A stretch of DNA of 64,000 bases from Phaeosaccion multiseriatum. Taxonomy: Eukaryota > Ochrophyta, other classes. The position numbers and the translations under genes were made by a program. Location: assembly GCA_965112735.1 (NCBI GenBank), contig OZ218960.1, positions 558,001 to 622,000 of the forward strand, read 5' to 3'. The notes below the pieces were generated by a model. The model had not been told where the DNA came from. It searched no databases and worked only from the letters and a program-made list of their open reading frames with translations. Below, one piece after another: positions 35,132 through 47,410 of the stretch. Position 1 is the first letter of the stretch; every line of letters begins with the position of its first letter.

Positions 35132-37476
35132 TCATAAGTTACCAACACCCAATGAAGTCTCAACTTGCCCCCCTCGCCCCTTCAAAAGAGTCGAGCAAGC
35201 ACTCTCCAGCACTCGCCTTGTAAGCATCAGGTACGAATCATCGGGGGCGATGCCATTCACTCGACTGAGCCGCGCTGGGCTTCGGGCTGCTGCCTCGACC
35301 TCTTTCAGAGAGACAGAGAGAGAGCGAGGGCGCCCAATCGCCGCATCAGTGACCACACGCTCAACTCTCGTGAGAGACTGCCTGGCGCGGCGCTGCAGCA
35401 GCTCGAAGGGCACAGTGATGCCGATGGACTGTAGCTGGACCGTACCTAGTGGGGCCAACACGTCCTCTCCTGCCGCTGTAGCACCAACTGCCCCCCTTGC
35501 CGGACCACACGTGACTCTGCAGGGCCGTGCGGAGGGAAACAAAAGACGGTTACGTGGTGTGTGCTCGGCAGCAGCAGGGACAGACTGGTGCAGTTGTGGT
35601 GCCGGAGGTCGCGCTGGGAGGGGGAGATATCGTCAGTGACGATGCAAGTCCCTCCCCAAGTCCCTCCTCTCCTCCTCCTGCTCCGAAGTGGTGGCTGCTG
35701 AGTGGAACGCAGGAGAGAGACAAGAGCCAGTAACATACATTCGCTCGCTCTCTGTTCCCCTTCCACTCGTGCTTCTTCCCCCTGCTGTGCTGCTGCTTAC
35801 CCTAACCTCAAAGTCGTTTCATCCTCCCCATGCTATCTGCCTCCCCTCACAAGTGTTCCGCCCCACCCTGTCTCTGTCATTCGCCCGCCTCTCAGTGGCT
35901 GGTGCTCAGGAAGAGCCCCCCACACCCCCCTCCTCGCTCGCTTCGGGGCCATGATTGTTCTCCCCCTTTTCAATGCGTTTCTTGCTTCGCCCACCTGGAG
36001 TCGTCGTCGGCTCCACGCATGCCTGCGGCCACTTCCAGCACGGTCTCGGAACAGACGCCTCTCTCCTGCGGCGGTAGGCCCCTCTCCTTACCGAAGGTCG
36101 AGTCGCACGTCCACATAATGTCCGCAGGGCTTTGCGAGTCAAAGTACCGCTTGTCTTCCATCAGAAGACGATCCTGCACCCTTTTCAGGACACCATACTC
36201 TCGAGCACCAGTCAGAGCCTTGCCCACAGACGCCCCTGCGCAGAGAAGCTCGTGCATCGCCCCTCCACGATTGTGGTATGCTGCGAAAAGGAGGGGAGTT
36301 CTTCCCAAGCTTTCCTTGATATCCACCTCAGCCCCGGCCTTGAGCACGATGTGCAGGACATGCACATGTCCGGCGCAAGCAGCGTAGTGCAGAGCAGTAT
36401 TCCCCTCCGGGCCATGTCGATCAAGGTCTACCTCTGCCGATACGAGCTCACGTAGCACCTCAGCGTGTCCGTTACCCGCTGCCTTCATGAGAGCAGTCGT
36501 CCCCCTATCAGTGGCTGCATCCACCTCAGCCCCGGCCGTGAGCAGGATGTGCACGGCATGCCCATGTCCGGCGTTAGCAGCGTAGTGCAGAGCAGTATCC
36601 CCGTTCGGGTCATGTCGATCAACGTCTGCCCCTGCCGATACGAGCTCACGCAGCACCTCAGCGTGTCCGTAATCCGCTGCCATCATGAGAGCAGTAGTCC
36701 CCTTATCATTGGCTGCATCCACCTCCGCGCCAGCTGCCAAAAGCCTCCTCACTATGCAAGCATGGCCCTTGTCACCGGCCATATGAAGTGGCGACCTTCC
36801 ATCCTTCCGCAGTTGGTTCACATTCGCATTGGCCGCAAGGAGCAGCCTCACAATCCCCTCATAATTCTCTCGTGAAGCTAAGCTCAGAGGTGTAGCTCCG
36901 TTGTTGTCGCCCTTGTCCACATTGGCGCCCCTCGCGATTAAAGCTCTGACGACTTCTGTGCGCCCACAGAGTGAAGCTGCACTCAAGGCCGTCCCCTTGT
37001 CAACTGCTTGATCCAAATCAGCACCGGCCTCCATCAGTATCTGCACAACGTTCAGATGGCCATGTATGCAAGCCCCCATCAATGGTGTGATAATGCCAGG
37101 GTGATTTGGAGATGCCCCTTCATCCAGTAGAAGCTCCAAGATGTCTGCTCTACCCGCCGTCGCCGCTACAGTCATTGGAGGGTGCCCGACAGCACAAATC
37201 GCGGCGTCGAGGCAAACCTTCCTTCCCCCCTCTTTAGCGACGAGGGCGCTGATGGCTCGCTCGACGTTCTTGATTGTCTCCCCCCCGCGGATCGCGTCGT
37301 AGAGGCGGGTGGCCTGTCACGCAGTCGGAAGAGAGCCGAGGAGCGAGAGAGGCGTAAGCGAGGGAGGAGGCAAGGCCACCCGCTAGGTTGACCTTTGGCC
37401 AGACGAGGATCGAGGGGGAAAAATAACGTACCTCTCCGCTCACTCGCGGGGGTCCCCCACTCCTCTGGGACGCCAT
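35132..37476 (-). CDS. Ankyrin-repeat protein
   Basis: Three exons: 37476-37432, 37313-35995 and 35516-35132 (about 582 residues). The 45-nt first exon gives MASQRSGGPPRVSGE, joining in phase to ATRLYDAIRGGETIKNVERA. Ankyrin repeats run without gaps from about residue 60 to 390, with clear units such as GITPLMGACIHGHLNVVQIL-type helices, GATPLSLASRENYEGIVRLL, GRSPLHMAGDKGHACIVRRL and two nearly identical pairs (GNTALHYAACAGHVHVLHIV; GDTALHYAANAGHGHAVHIL). The near-identical pairs suggest recent internal duplication. The last exon reads VTCGPARGAVGATAAGEDVL then PFELLQRRARQSLTRVERVV, with no known domain; its GAVGATAAG is a one-mismatch copy of the dispersed 15-bp motif. Protein partner unknown; ankyrin arrays mediate binding. 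Confidence 0.85.
35476..35490 (-). repeat. 15-bp motif, exonic CAG-form (one mismatch)
   Basis: Read as GAVGATAAG near the start of the last ankyrin-gene exon. Confidence 0.7.
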
Positions 37477-37825
37477 ACTAGATCCTTCTCTGCTCTCACA
37501 CGAACTGGGATCACCTAAGAAAGTGGAGGAGCCAGTACGGCCCCTGCGGGTGACGACGTTCTCGGCGAGTGCGTGTAGGAGCGATTGCGCCTGTGCGCCG
37601 AGTCGTAGTCCGTGGATCGTGGGTCTCGGTATAAACTGAAACTGGAAGTGGCGGGCGGGAAAAACCCTATTAAATAAATCGATGTCGACACTGGATATCG
37701 ATCTCTATATCGCCGTTACATATCCGATCACTCCTATGCTAACATGGTGTTCCCACAACCCGTGCAAGTACGACGCTAGTCTCCAGAGAGGGAGATATCC
37801 CAACACGACAATCTCAACAAACCCT

Positions 37826-38050
37826 TCCTTCCTTCCTTCCTTCCTTCCTTCCTTCCTTCCTTCCTTCCTTCCTTCCTTCCTTCCTTCCTTCCTTCCTTCC
37901 TTCCTTCCTGCCTGCCGTCCTTCCTTCCTTGCTTCCTTCTTTACTTCCTTGCTTCCTTGCTTGCTTGCTTGCTTCCTTCCTTCCTTCCTTCCTTCCTTCC
38001 TTCCTTCCTTCCTTCCTTCCTTCCTTCCTTCCTTCCTTCCTTCCTTCCTT
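37826..38050. repeat. (CCTT)n tetranucleotide tract
   Basis: Long TTCC repeat in the gene-free interval between the ankyrin gene and the channel gene. Confidence 0.95.
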
Positions 38051-38430
38051 CTTCATTACCCCTCCATCCAAGCCATCTATCCATGTGCATCACGCCTCCA
38101 CAGCCATCTCTCCTAGCGAGCGATGGCAGTCCATGGACAGCTCAAAGGACATGATGGAGGATGGCAGTCCATGGACAGATGAAAGAGCAGTCCCAGCCAA
38201 GAAGGAGCTTCGTTCTTGCCGCACAAGCTAACGGCTTGACGCCCCCCTGGGACTCAGTGCTCCTCCTTCTGCTCCGCCGTATACACGAGCTCCGGGCTCT
38301 ATCTCTCCATAGCTCAATAGCTTCATTGCTTCATAGCTGAATAGATCCATAGCTCCATTCGATACCTCTTTACATGGCTGCTTGCTCCCATCCACCGCTC
38401 CTCGATCACCCCTCCCTGGGCAGACAGCAG

Positions 38431-38465
<35 letters not shown>

Positions 38466-39127
38466 ACAGGCAGACAGGTAGGCAGGCTGGTAGGCAGGTA
38501 GGCAGCGCCATGGGATCCAGTCCGTTGCATGGGCCAGGGCCATGGAATGCACCGAGAACATGAGGCAGATGGCACCCTAAGGTTGGGCAGAGCGTTGGTT
38601 TCATGGCACCCTGAGATTGGGCAGGGCTCGCCCAGTACATGGTACCCAAACACCCTAAGGTGAGCATGTGAGGCAGAGCTCACCGACCGGCAGCGAGCGA
38701 GAGATGGCTCGCCAGGGGAGCAGAGCACACGCAAGAAAGCTGTGGCTGACTGTGCGTGAGTGCGACTGACTGCAGCTGACGCTGATGGTGGGCTGATGGT
38801 GAGCTGATGGTGGCCGAGGCATGGTTGAATCATGGCTGGGGAGTGGCTAGGGCGCACTCTCCTTGCTGGGCGACGACGTGGAGCACCACATCCCGTACCG
38901 AAGAGCAGTCGCAGCCGATGCCCTCACTCCTTCGTTGCTTGCCCCCCCCCTGACACATTAGGGCCCAATATTAGGACCCAACTCGCCCAACTTGCCCTAC
39001 TTGGGGCTGGCCCCTCCCTACTGCGAGGCCCAAATAGGCCCAACTAGGCCCAACTAGGCATTGCTGCTCTCGCTCGAGAGGAGGGCCCCTTGCAGGAGCT
39101 CTGCGCGGCTTATCTTGCCTTTGTCTG

Positions 39128-39310
39128 GGGAGAGGGGAGGAGGAGGAGGAGGAGGAGGAGGAGGAGGAGGAGGAGGAGGAGGCGGAGGAGGAGGAGGAGG
39201 AGGAGGAGGAGGAGGCGGAGGAGGAGGAGGAGGAGGAGGAGGAGGAGGAGGAGGAGGTGGAGGAGGAGGAGGAGGAGGAGGAGGAGGAGGAGGAGGAGGA
39301 GGAGGCGGAG
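39128..39310. repeat. (GGA)n triplet tract
   Basis: About 180 bp of GGA with a few GGC interruptions; a neighbouring (AG)n run lies at 39393-39450. Confidence 0.95.
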
Positions 39311-39409
39311 AACGGGGGGGGGGGGAGGGGAAGGTGATATCCATGTGAGTGTGTGCGTTTGCCGTCCCATCCTGTGATAGTTAGGATAGAGGACTGAGAG
39401 AGAGAGGGA

Positions 39410-39452
<43 letters not shown>

Positions 39453-39657
39453 CCAGGAGGCACAGAAGAAAGAAGTGTGGCGCGGAAAAGAGAACAGGAG
39501 GCGAAAGGAAGAGTCGCTACGGGCGAAACATCGACCACACCACTCCACCACAGCGGTGAAGCAGGAGGCAGTCACTAAGGAAGCTGTACTGACGCACTGA
39601 TTTACTGTCAGTCACTGACTTAGTGCCACTGACTTAGTGTCACTGACTTAGTGTCAG

Positions 39658-40883
39658 TCACTGACTTAGTGCCACTGACTTACTGTCTGTATCCAGCCTC
39701 CAGAACTCCTGCTCGATGAGGTCCAAGAGTGGCTTGTCGAGCCTGCCGAGAGTCATGAGCTGGGGAGAGGAGGGGATGGAGGAGGAGGAGGAGGAGGAGG
39801 AAGGGGAGGAGGAAGGGGAGGAGGGAGAGGAGGAGGAGGAGGAGGAGGGGGAGGAGGAGGGGGAGGAGGAGGGGGAAGCGGAAGGGGAGGAGGAGCGGGA
39901 GGAGGGAGAGGAGGAGGGGGAGGAGGAGGGGGAGGAGGAGGAGGAGGATGAGGAGGAGGAGGAGGACCAGGGAGAGAAGGAGGAGGGGGAGGAGAGAACG
40001 GGGGGGGAAGGAGGAGGAGGAGGAGGAGGAGGAGGAGGAGGAGGAGGAGGAGGGGTGAGGAAAGGACAGGAACGGAACTGTCTCAGGCATACTTCTTTGT
40101 ACTCCAGCTCAAGTTCGTTGGGCATGCCTCTTTACGGCCCGCAGCTAGGCTCTACTTCGATTGAGTGGGTGGCTCTGAGTGGGTCTAATTGGGTCTCTAC
40201 TTGGGGCACATCCCTATAAACGATATCCCGCCTCGTGACATACCTTGAGGCAGAGAAATTCGAACTTGTCGACATCCCCCTCCTTGGCCTCGAGGCGCTG
40301 CACCACCTCCACATCCATCGCATCCACCTGTGAGTGAGTGAGGAGGGGGAAGAAGAGGAGTTGGAGGAATGGAAGGAGGAGGAGGAGGAGGAGGAGGAGG
40401 TGGAGGAGGTGGAGGAGGAGGAGGAGGTGGAGGAGGTGGTGGTGGTGGTGGTGGTGGTGGTGGAGGAGGAGGAGGAGGAGTAGGTGGTGGTGGTGGTGGT
40501 GGTCGAGGAGGCGGAGGAGGGGGTAGTTGTGGTGGTGGTGGTGGTGGTGGAGGAGGAGGAGGAGGAGGAGGAGGAGGGGAGAAGGAGGAGGAAGAGGAGG
40601 AAGAGGAAGAGGAAGAGGAGGAGGAGGAGGAGGAGGAGGAGGAGGAGGAGGAGGCGGAGGAGGCGGAGGAGGCGGAGGAGGCGGAGGAGGAGGAGGAGGA
40701 GGAGGTGGTGGTGGTGGTGGTGGAGGAGGAGGAGGAGGAGGAGGAGGAGGAGGAGGAGGAGGAGGAGGAGGAGGAGGAGGAGGAGGAGGAGGAGGAGGAG
40801 GAGGAGGAGGAGGAGGAGGAGGAGGATGAGGATCAGCGAGGGGCAGCGAGGCGAGGTCAAACAGGCGAGGCAGGCAAGTAGGC

Positions 40884-40932
<49 letters not shown>

Positions 40933-43429
40933 GGCAGACAGGCAGGTAGATAGACAGGCCAGCTCTCCATCCAGTGCCATCTTCATCCCCATCCATTGCC
41001 ATCACCACCCCCTCATCCACTGCCATCCACTGCCATCCGCTGCAATCCTCTGCCATTCCAAGACCTTACCTTCCCTCCGATGAGATCCCTGAGCCTCGCA
41101 TCGTGGTATCTGTCCACGATAGCGGAAGCAACCTGCCCAAGGGCCATCGCGAACACTGGGTTGAGGGAAGGGGGGAGGGAGGGAGAGGTCGAGGGTTACC
41201 TTACGTTGCTTACATTACGTTAGGGGGGGGGGGCTCTCTTCAGCGAGGAAGTGGCCCCTCTCGTGCGGAGGGAAGGGCGGAGGGTTACCTTACGTTATTA
41301 GCCTATGTCAGGGGGAGAGTCACTTCAACTTCAACGAGGGAGGCAGTCCACGCACCCACGCACGCATGTACTCACGCACCCCTCCAAAGAGACCCCAGAC
41401 AGGGTAGGAGTTACAGTTCATTCCATATGCCTCACAACCTTCATTGGCTTATTACCTGGAATGCCGGTGATGAGGAAGACGCTGACGAACCACATGGAAA
41501 GGGCTCCTTCAGATGGCGACTGCAGCCCCGCCGTGGAGAGCGCGGTCACAGCGAAGTACACGCTCTGAAGAGAGAGAGAGGCGAAGTAGATGAAACGACA
41601 GGGATCGAGAGAGAGACAAAGAGAGAGATTGAGAGAGAGACAAAGAGAGAGAAATCGAGAGAGAGAGATCGAGAGAGAGAGAGATCGAGAGAGAGAAAGA
41701 GAGAGATACAGAGCAAGACAGAGAGAGGGAAAGAGAAAGAGGGAGGGAGAGAGAGGGAGGGAGAGAGAGAGAAAGAGAGAGAGAGAGGAAGAGAGAGAGA
41801 GAGAGGGAGAGAGAGGGAGAGAAAGAGAGGGAGAGAGAGGGAGAGACAAAGAGGGAGAGACAAAGAGGGAGAGACAAAGAGAGAGACAAAGAGGGAGAGA
41901 CAAAGAGGGAGAGACAAAGAGGGAGAGACAAAGAGGGCGAGACAAAGAGGGAGAGACAAAGAGGGAGAGACAAAGAGGGAGAGACAAAGAGGGAGAGACA
42001 AAGAGGGAGAGACAAAGAGGGCGAGACAAAGAGGGAGAGACAAAGAGGGAGAGACAAAGAGGGAGAGACAAAGAGGGAGAGACAAAGAGGTGCTGTGGTA
42101 AGAAGGGGGCCAATCTCCCTCTCTCTCTCATCATGGGGAGAGGAGGCGTGGTGTTCGTGGCTTTGTGTGTGCGTGCGTGTGCAGAGGGGGGTGGACAGGG
42201 TGGATGGCTTGGGTGGTGCTTATGCGAGCGAGGTGTGGGATGAGCTGGGGACCCACCCCATAACCCATTGCAATAGGGCTGAGAACGATCGGGGACTGGG
42301 CGTGGGCAGGGGAATGCACGGCAGAGTGATCGCCTGGGGAAAGGGTACAATCGCAATACTGATCGACCGACGAATGTCTCTCTGTCCCTCTCTCCCTCCC
42401 TCCCTCCCTCGCTCGCACCCTCCCTCCCTCCCGCCCTCCCTCCCTCCCTCCCTCCGTCCCTCCGTCCCTCCCTCCCTCCCTCCCTCCCTCTCTCCCTCCC
42501 TCCCTCCCTCCCTCCCTCCCTCCCGTCATGGTCGTCCCTACGGTCCTCACCCTTGCTGCGCTCCATCCTTCGCCATACACTCCGTAGACAGTACCCATTG
42601 CTATCCACGTAAGGAGTGCACCAAGTACTCGCAGCCTGTCCGTGTTGCACATCCACCACAGCTGCTCACAGATGGGGAATCGTCGACATTTGTCATCAGG
42701 TTGGTATAGGGTGTAGGAAGGGAGGGGGGGGGGAGTATGGCAAAGCGGAATAGGCAGAGCGGGAAAAGGAGGAGGAGAGAATGACGGGGGGGGGGGGGAG
42801 GCAGTGGGAGTGAGCTGAGCAGGCTTGAAGCGGCAGTTTCAGCTTCAGTTTCTATTTTCAAGGGAGGTATACTGGCCTGCTTGGGAGGGAGCAACATCAT
42901 ATAGCCATATCCACACAAGCATATGGGTGTAGGGGAAGGAGTCGGCCTAACTACACTGAAACTGAAACTGAAACTGAAAGTGAAAAATGGGACTGATACT
43001 AAGACTGAAACTGACCTTGAGCCTTGTGGCCCGGCTCGTGCGTGCGTCCTCCAAGAATCGGCGGAAGTCATTCATCTCCAGGCTACCTGAGAGGGGGGGA
43101 GACGAGGGAGGGAGGGGAGGGGAGGGAGGGAGGGGGGGGAGTGGAAGGAGGGAGGGGAGGGAGGGGAGGGAGGAGAGGGAGGGAGGGAGGGAGGGAGGGA
43201 GGGAGGGAGGGGAGGGGAGGGGAGGGGAGGGGAGGGGAGGGGAGGGGAGGGGAGGGGAGGGGAGAGAGGAGGGAGGGAGGGAGGGAGGGAGGGAGGGAGG
43301 GAGAGAGAGAGAGAAGGGCGAGAGAGAGAAGGGCGAGAGAGAGAAGGGCGAGAGAGAGAAGGGCGAGAGGGGCGGGTGAGAGGGACGACAGGGCGAGAGA
43401 GAAAGAGAGCGAGGTAGAGACAAAGAAAA

Positions 43430-43461
<32 letters not shown>

Positions 43462-45101
43462 GGATAGGCAGACAGTCAGTGTCAGTGTGCTGTCTCTGTG
43501 CAATCCCGACTCACGTCTATGACCACCGCGCACCCACACACCCACACACCTACACACCCACACACCCACACACCCACACGCCCAAGCACCCACGTACCGA
43601 TTCCTTTCTTATCTAGCGAGCGGAAGAGGCGCGGAATGTCCCTTCTGTGAAAGCCCCACTCTCTGTGCTCGCACACGCATGGAGAGAGCAGAGGCGTTGG
43701 GTGATGCAACGGTTGGTCATACAGCAGACAGACGGGCAGACAGGCAGGGTGAGTGAGTGGGCGCAAGGCATGTTTCAATCTGATGTCACTGAGTGTCTTA
43801 AAGGCACAGCAGAGGGTGTGCGGTCAGGGCGGGCGTGCGTGTGAGGGTGCGCGCCTGCCCCTCTCTGTCTTGTCCGCACACAAATTACATGACGTTACAT
43901 AAAGTTACGTGAGGTACGCACCTGTTTGATAGCACGTGCTTCTCAAAGCACGGGTAGTCCATCTGTGAGAGGGTGAGTGGGTGAGTGGGTGAGAGAGTGA
44001 GGGAAGGAGTGAGGGGGTGCATGAGTGAGTGAATGTGTGAGTGAGTGAGTGAGTGAGTGAGTGAGAGGAGGAGAGGACAACAGATGGAGTGGGGGCGAAG
44101 CGAGGGGAGGGAGCTGAGTGCTGGAGAAAAGGGAGGTAGGCACACCCTGCATCACCAAAAGTCCAGATCACATCCACCCACACCCACACAGAACTCACCC
44201 ATCCATCCATCCACCCACACACACCCACCCATCCATCCACCCACACACACCCATCCATCCACACACACACACACCCATCCATCCATCCACCCACACACAC
44301 ACACCCATCCATCCACCCACACACACCCATCCATCCATCCACCCACACACACACCCACACCCACCCACCCATCCATCCACCCACACACACCCATCCATCC
44401 ATCCACCCACACACACCCACCCATCCATCCACCCACACACACCCATCCATCCATCCACCCACACACACACACCCATCCATCCATCCACACACACACACAC
44501 CCATCCATCCACCCACACACACACACCCATCCATCCACACACACACACACCCATCCATCCATCCACACACACACACACACCCATCCATCCACACACACAC
44601 ACACACCCATCCATCCATCCACACACACACCCATCCATCCACACACACACACACCCATCCATCCATCCACACACACACACACCCATCCATCCACACACAC
44701 ACACACCCATCCATCCATCCACACACACACACACCCATCCATCCACCCACACACACACACCCATCCATCCATCCACACACACACACACACCCATCCATCC
44801 ATCCATCCACACACACACACCCATCCATCCACCCACACACACCCACCCACCCATCCATCCACACACACACACACCCATCCATCCACCCACACCCACCCAC
44901 CCATCCATCCACACACACACACACCCATCCATCCATCCACACACACACACCCATCCATCCATCCACCCACACCCACCCACCCATCCATCCACACACACAC
45001 ACACCCATCCATCCATCCACACACACACACACACCCATCCATCCACCCACACACACACACCCATCCGTCCACCCACACACACACACACGAACCACACACT
45101 C

Positions 45102-45173
<72 letters not shown>

Positions 45174-46933
45174 ACACACACACGCCCACACGCGCACACG
45201 CCCGCACACACCCACCCGTCCGTCTCCTTCGAGGTCGTTGTCGGCTAAGGCGTCAAGAGAAGCAGCCACAACCTCGTTGTACGCATCCTGAGGGGGGGTG
45301 GATGGCAGTGGGTGGCAGTGCGTGGGTGTGGGTGGGTGAGTGGGTGGGTGGGACGAAGGAAGGCCCTGACTGTGCCCCTACCTACCCCTTTCCTTCCTTC
45401 CTTCCCACCCACCTACCTACCTACCTACCCACCTACCTACCTACCTACCCACCTACCTACCTGCCTCCCTACCTACCTACCTACCTACCTACCTACCTTC
45501 CCACCAACCTACCTACCTATCTACCTACGGACCTACGGACCTACGGACCTACCTGATCGTTGAGCACCCCCTCAACGAAGAGCGCCAAACAGGCAGAGAA
45601 TAAGACGGCTCCGATGAGAACAAATCCCACTACAAAGAGCATCGTCTGCTCCCCCTCGATGCTGAACATGTCGAAACCCACACTGGGGCAGTTGGTGACA
45701 CAGTTGATGTAACAGTTGCGATGAAGTTGGAGATAGAGTTGATGACATGGTGGAGCAGTGCCAGCGGGAGGCGGGGGAGGAGGGGGGAGCGGGGAGTGAG
45801 AGGAACGAATTGGCAGCAGCGGCAGAAGCAAGCAGCAGTTCGTGACACAACAGCACGAGGGAGGTAAGAGCCTGATAGGCCATCCGAGAGTGAGCTGGGC
45901 ATGCAAGAAGGAGCAGCAAGGCCAACCGTTCACGAGCTGCCATCTAGGCGCCACCTACACAGCTAAGCTAAGCACAGGCTCGGCTCGAGGGCAGCCGCCT
46001 CGGCCTTCACGCTGTCCGTGCTCGGAATCTCGAACACCAATACAACTCGAGGTCAAAGTCGAGGTCAAAGTCGAGGTCACATCCTTTACCTCAGGCCAGC
46101 CTGCACGGTGAAGCAGAGAGCTTGGCTGGCGTCGAGGCCGGAGTAGAGGCGGAAGAAGAGAAAGCCGGTAAGGGCCCAGAGCAGCGTGACACCGGCAAAG
46201 GTGAGCCTGAAGCGGCCCAGCAGCGTCACTCCCTGCCCTCCTTCGCGGCACCCCAGCAGCGACCACAGAGTTGACAGTGACCACCACCGCCCTTGCTCTC
46301 CTGCTCAGACAGGGACAAGGACAGAGAAGGGACAAGGACGTGGAAGGCCAGACGAGGCCCACCGCGGCGGTAGGAGCAGCAGAAGAAGGACAATTGAAGG
46401 AGCAGCAGCAGAAGGAGGATTGAGCGCCGAGGACGGGGATCAGGTAGAGCGTGAGTCGCTCGCGGCCTTTTATCCGGAGACAGAGAGAGAGAGAGAAGAA
46501 AGAACCCATCATGTCCTTCCCCACACTGGACACTCTAATCGGCTCTTTATCATGGGGGAGAGAAGGAGAGGAACTGAGCGAAATCCAGCATCAAGCTCTC
46601 TTTTCACCCTCACTCACCACTCGTCCGATCCTTCTCGCCGCGTGCTCCATCGGTGCACGCTTCAGTTCTCATAAAAGCACTCGACGAGCAGCGCTTTAAG
46701 TTTGCCAATAGTAGGGCGTGGCTCCCGACGGAGGGTCTACGCTGCAGAGTTGCAGGAGCTGCCCCTCCCTCTCCCTTTTGGGCAAACAACGTTGGGGAGC
46801 CAGGCTGAGCCTCCTTCTGCTGTGGAACCTTGCTGAGTGAGCTCCCTTGTGAAGAGCTGCTGGCGCTGCTCCCATCACCCGACCCGTCTGCCAGCAGGGG
46901 CATCGGAAGACTCTTCTCCTCATCATGCTGCAT
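39658..46933 (-). CDS. Two-pore cation channel (TPK-like) with EF-hand-like segments and atypical selectivity filters
   Basis: Twelve exons: 46933-46618, 46300-46090, 45682-45553, 45287-45216, 43962-43922, 43662-43598, 43086-43016, 42661-42551, 41564-41456, 41155-41070, 40327-40244 and 39759-39658; about 465 residues. Cytosolic N-terminus, then TM1 ([20 protein letters not shown]), pore 1 ([19 protein letters not shown]), TM2 ([20 protein letters not shown]), a linker with an EF-hand-like helix pair ([11 protein letters not shown] / [10 protein letters not shown]), TM3 ([18 protein letters not shown]), pore 2 ([17 protein letters not shown]) and TM4 ([20 protein letters not shown]). The tail carries [10 protein letters not shown] and [14 protein letters not shown], as in plant TPK C-terminal EF-hands. 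Architecture and TM4-tail resemble plant vacuolar two-pore K+ channels. The filters SVGFD and TAGLQ depart from TVGYG, so ion specificity is open. Introns are very large and repeat-filled. Confidence 0.85.
39778..40055. repeat. GGA/GGGGA purine tract in the channel-gene intron
   Basis: In gene sense it is a CCT/CCCCT pyrimidine tract leading to the acceptor of the last exon (39759). Confidence 0.9.
40376..40828. repeat. GGA/GGT triplet tract, ~450 bp
   Basis: Channel-gene intron upstream of exon 40327-40244; pyrimidine-rich in gene sense. A (GACA)n tract follows at 40884-40935. Confidence 0.92.
41013..41038 (-). repeat. Overlapping intron-end motifs, GG-form near 5' splice site
   Basis: Two overlapping copies, 41023-41038 exact, beginning 31 nt after the channel-gene donor at 41069; degenerate copies continue to 40968. 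Confidence 0.8.
41840..42088. repeat. 14-bp tandem repeat GAGGGAGAGACAAA
   Basis: About 17 nearly identical units in the channel-gene intron, grading into degenerate GAGAGA sequence on the low-coordinate side (41575-41840). Confidence 0.92.
44170..45215. repeat. CCATCCA/CACACA compound satellite, ~1 kb
   Basis: Alternating CCATCCATCCAC and CACACACACAC blocks, ending in pure (CA)n at 45100-45180; fills the channel-gene intron after exon 45287-45216. Open frames through it are composition artefacts. Confidence 0.93.
45300..45315 (-). repeat. Intron-end motif, CC-form at 3' splice site
   Basis: One mismatch to the 16-mer, 12 nt before the channel-gene acceptor at 45288. Confidence 0.75.
45689..45703 (-). 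repeat. 15-bp motif, intronic CTG-form abutting a 3' splice site
   Basis: In channel-gene sense CTGTGTCACCAACTG then CCCCAG and the pore-1 exon; one mismatch. Confidence 0.8.
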
Positions 46934-47410
46934 TTTCTCTACGGCCTTCTGTGGTCCCAGTCAGGCTTGAGTAACGGAAAATTTCAGCTCATCGCTTTCT
47001 TTCTTTTTTTGTGTAGTCAGTGTAGGACGTTGACAAACTCTTCTGAAACGTTAAAAGAGAGAGCGTGGAGGCAAGGCATGGAGGAGAGCGAGCCTGAGTC
47101 TAGAGGCCTGTCACGAGTCGCCAATGATAAGACCAGCGGCGGTACAGGAAGCCAATTACAGAGCCGCTGGAGAGCCATCAAAGACGAGATTATCTCCAGA
47201 GCCACCACTCGATTTTTTTTTTTGAATACTCATCCTCTGACTGGCAACAGGTCGACTACTGTCGGGCTACAGGTTGAGCACGCCACTGTCTCACTACTGT
47301 ACTTAACCTGCACCTGAAAACCAACACCAGACACCCCACGGTCGGACCACTGCCGAACAGCAGTCTGACCCCTATCCAACTACCGTCTGACCGCAGGCTC
47401 TCCACAGCGG
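46934..47410. other. Intergenic interval
   Basis: Between the channel-gene start and the APC5 stop; no repeat or gene recognised. Confidence 0.45.

Larger units (their letters stand above)
37477..39657. other. Gene-free, repeat-rich interval
   Basis: 2.2 kb with (CCTT)n, (GGCA)n at 38430-38475, a duplicated GATGGCAGTCCATGGACAG (38122 and 38160), the (GGA)n tract, (AG)n and TTAGTGTCACTGAC repeats at 39595-39690. No supported gene. Confidence 0.55.

Noticed and set aside
39054-41083. Poly-Gly, poly-Arg, poly-Glu and poly-Pro ORFs
   Set aside because: Pure triplet-repeat translations in intergenic or intronic DNA.
41575-42090. Transposon interpretation of the GAGGGAGAGACAAA array
   Set aside because: Simple tandem array without termini, target duplication or coding capacity.
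43905-45556. Very long open frames on both strands ([12 protein letters not shown] and [13 protein letters not shown], up to 499 residues)
   Set aside because: They are translations of the CCATCCA/CACACA satellite within a channel-gene intron; no domain, and frames stay open because the repeat lacks stops.
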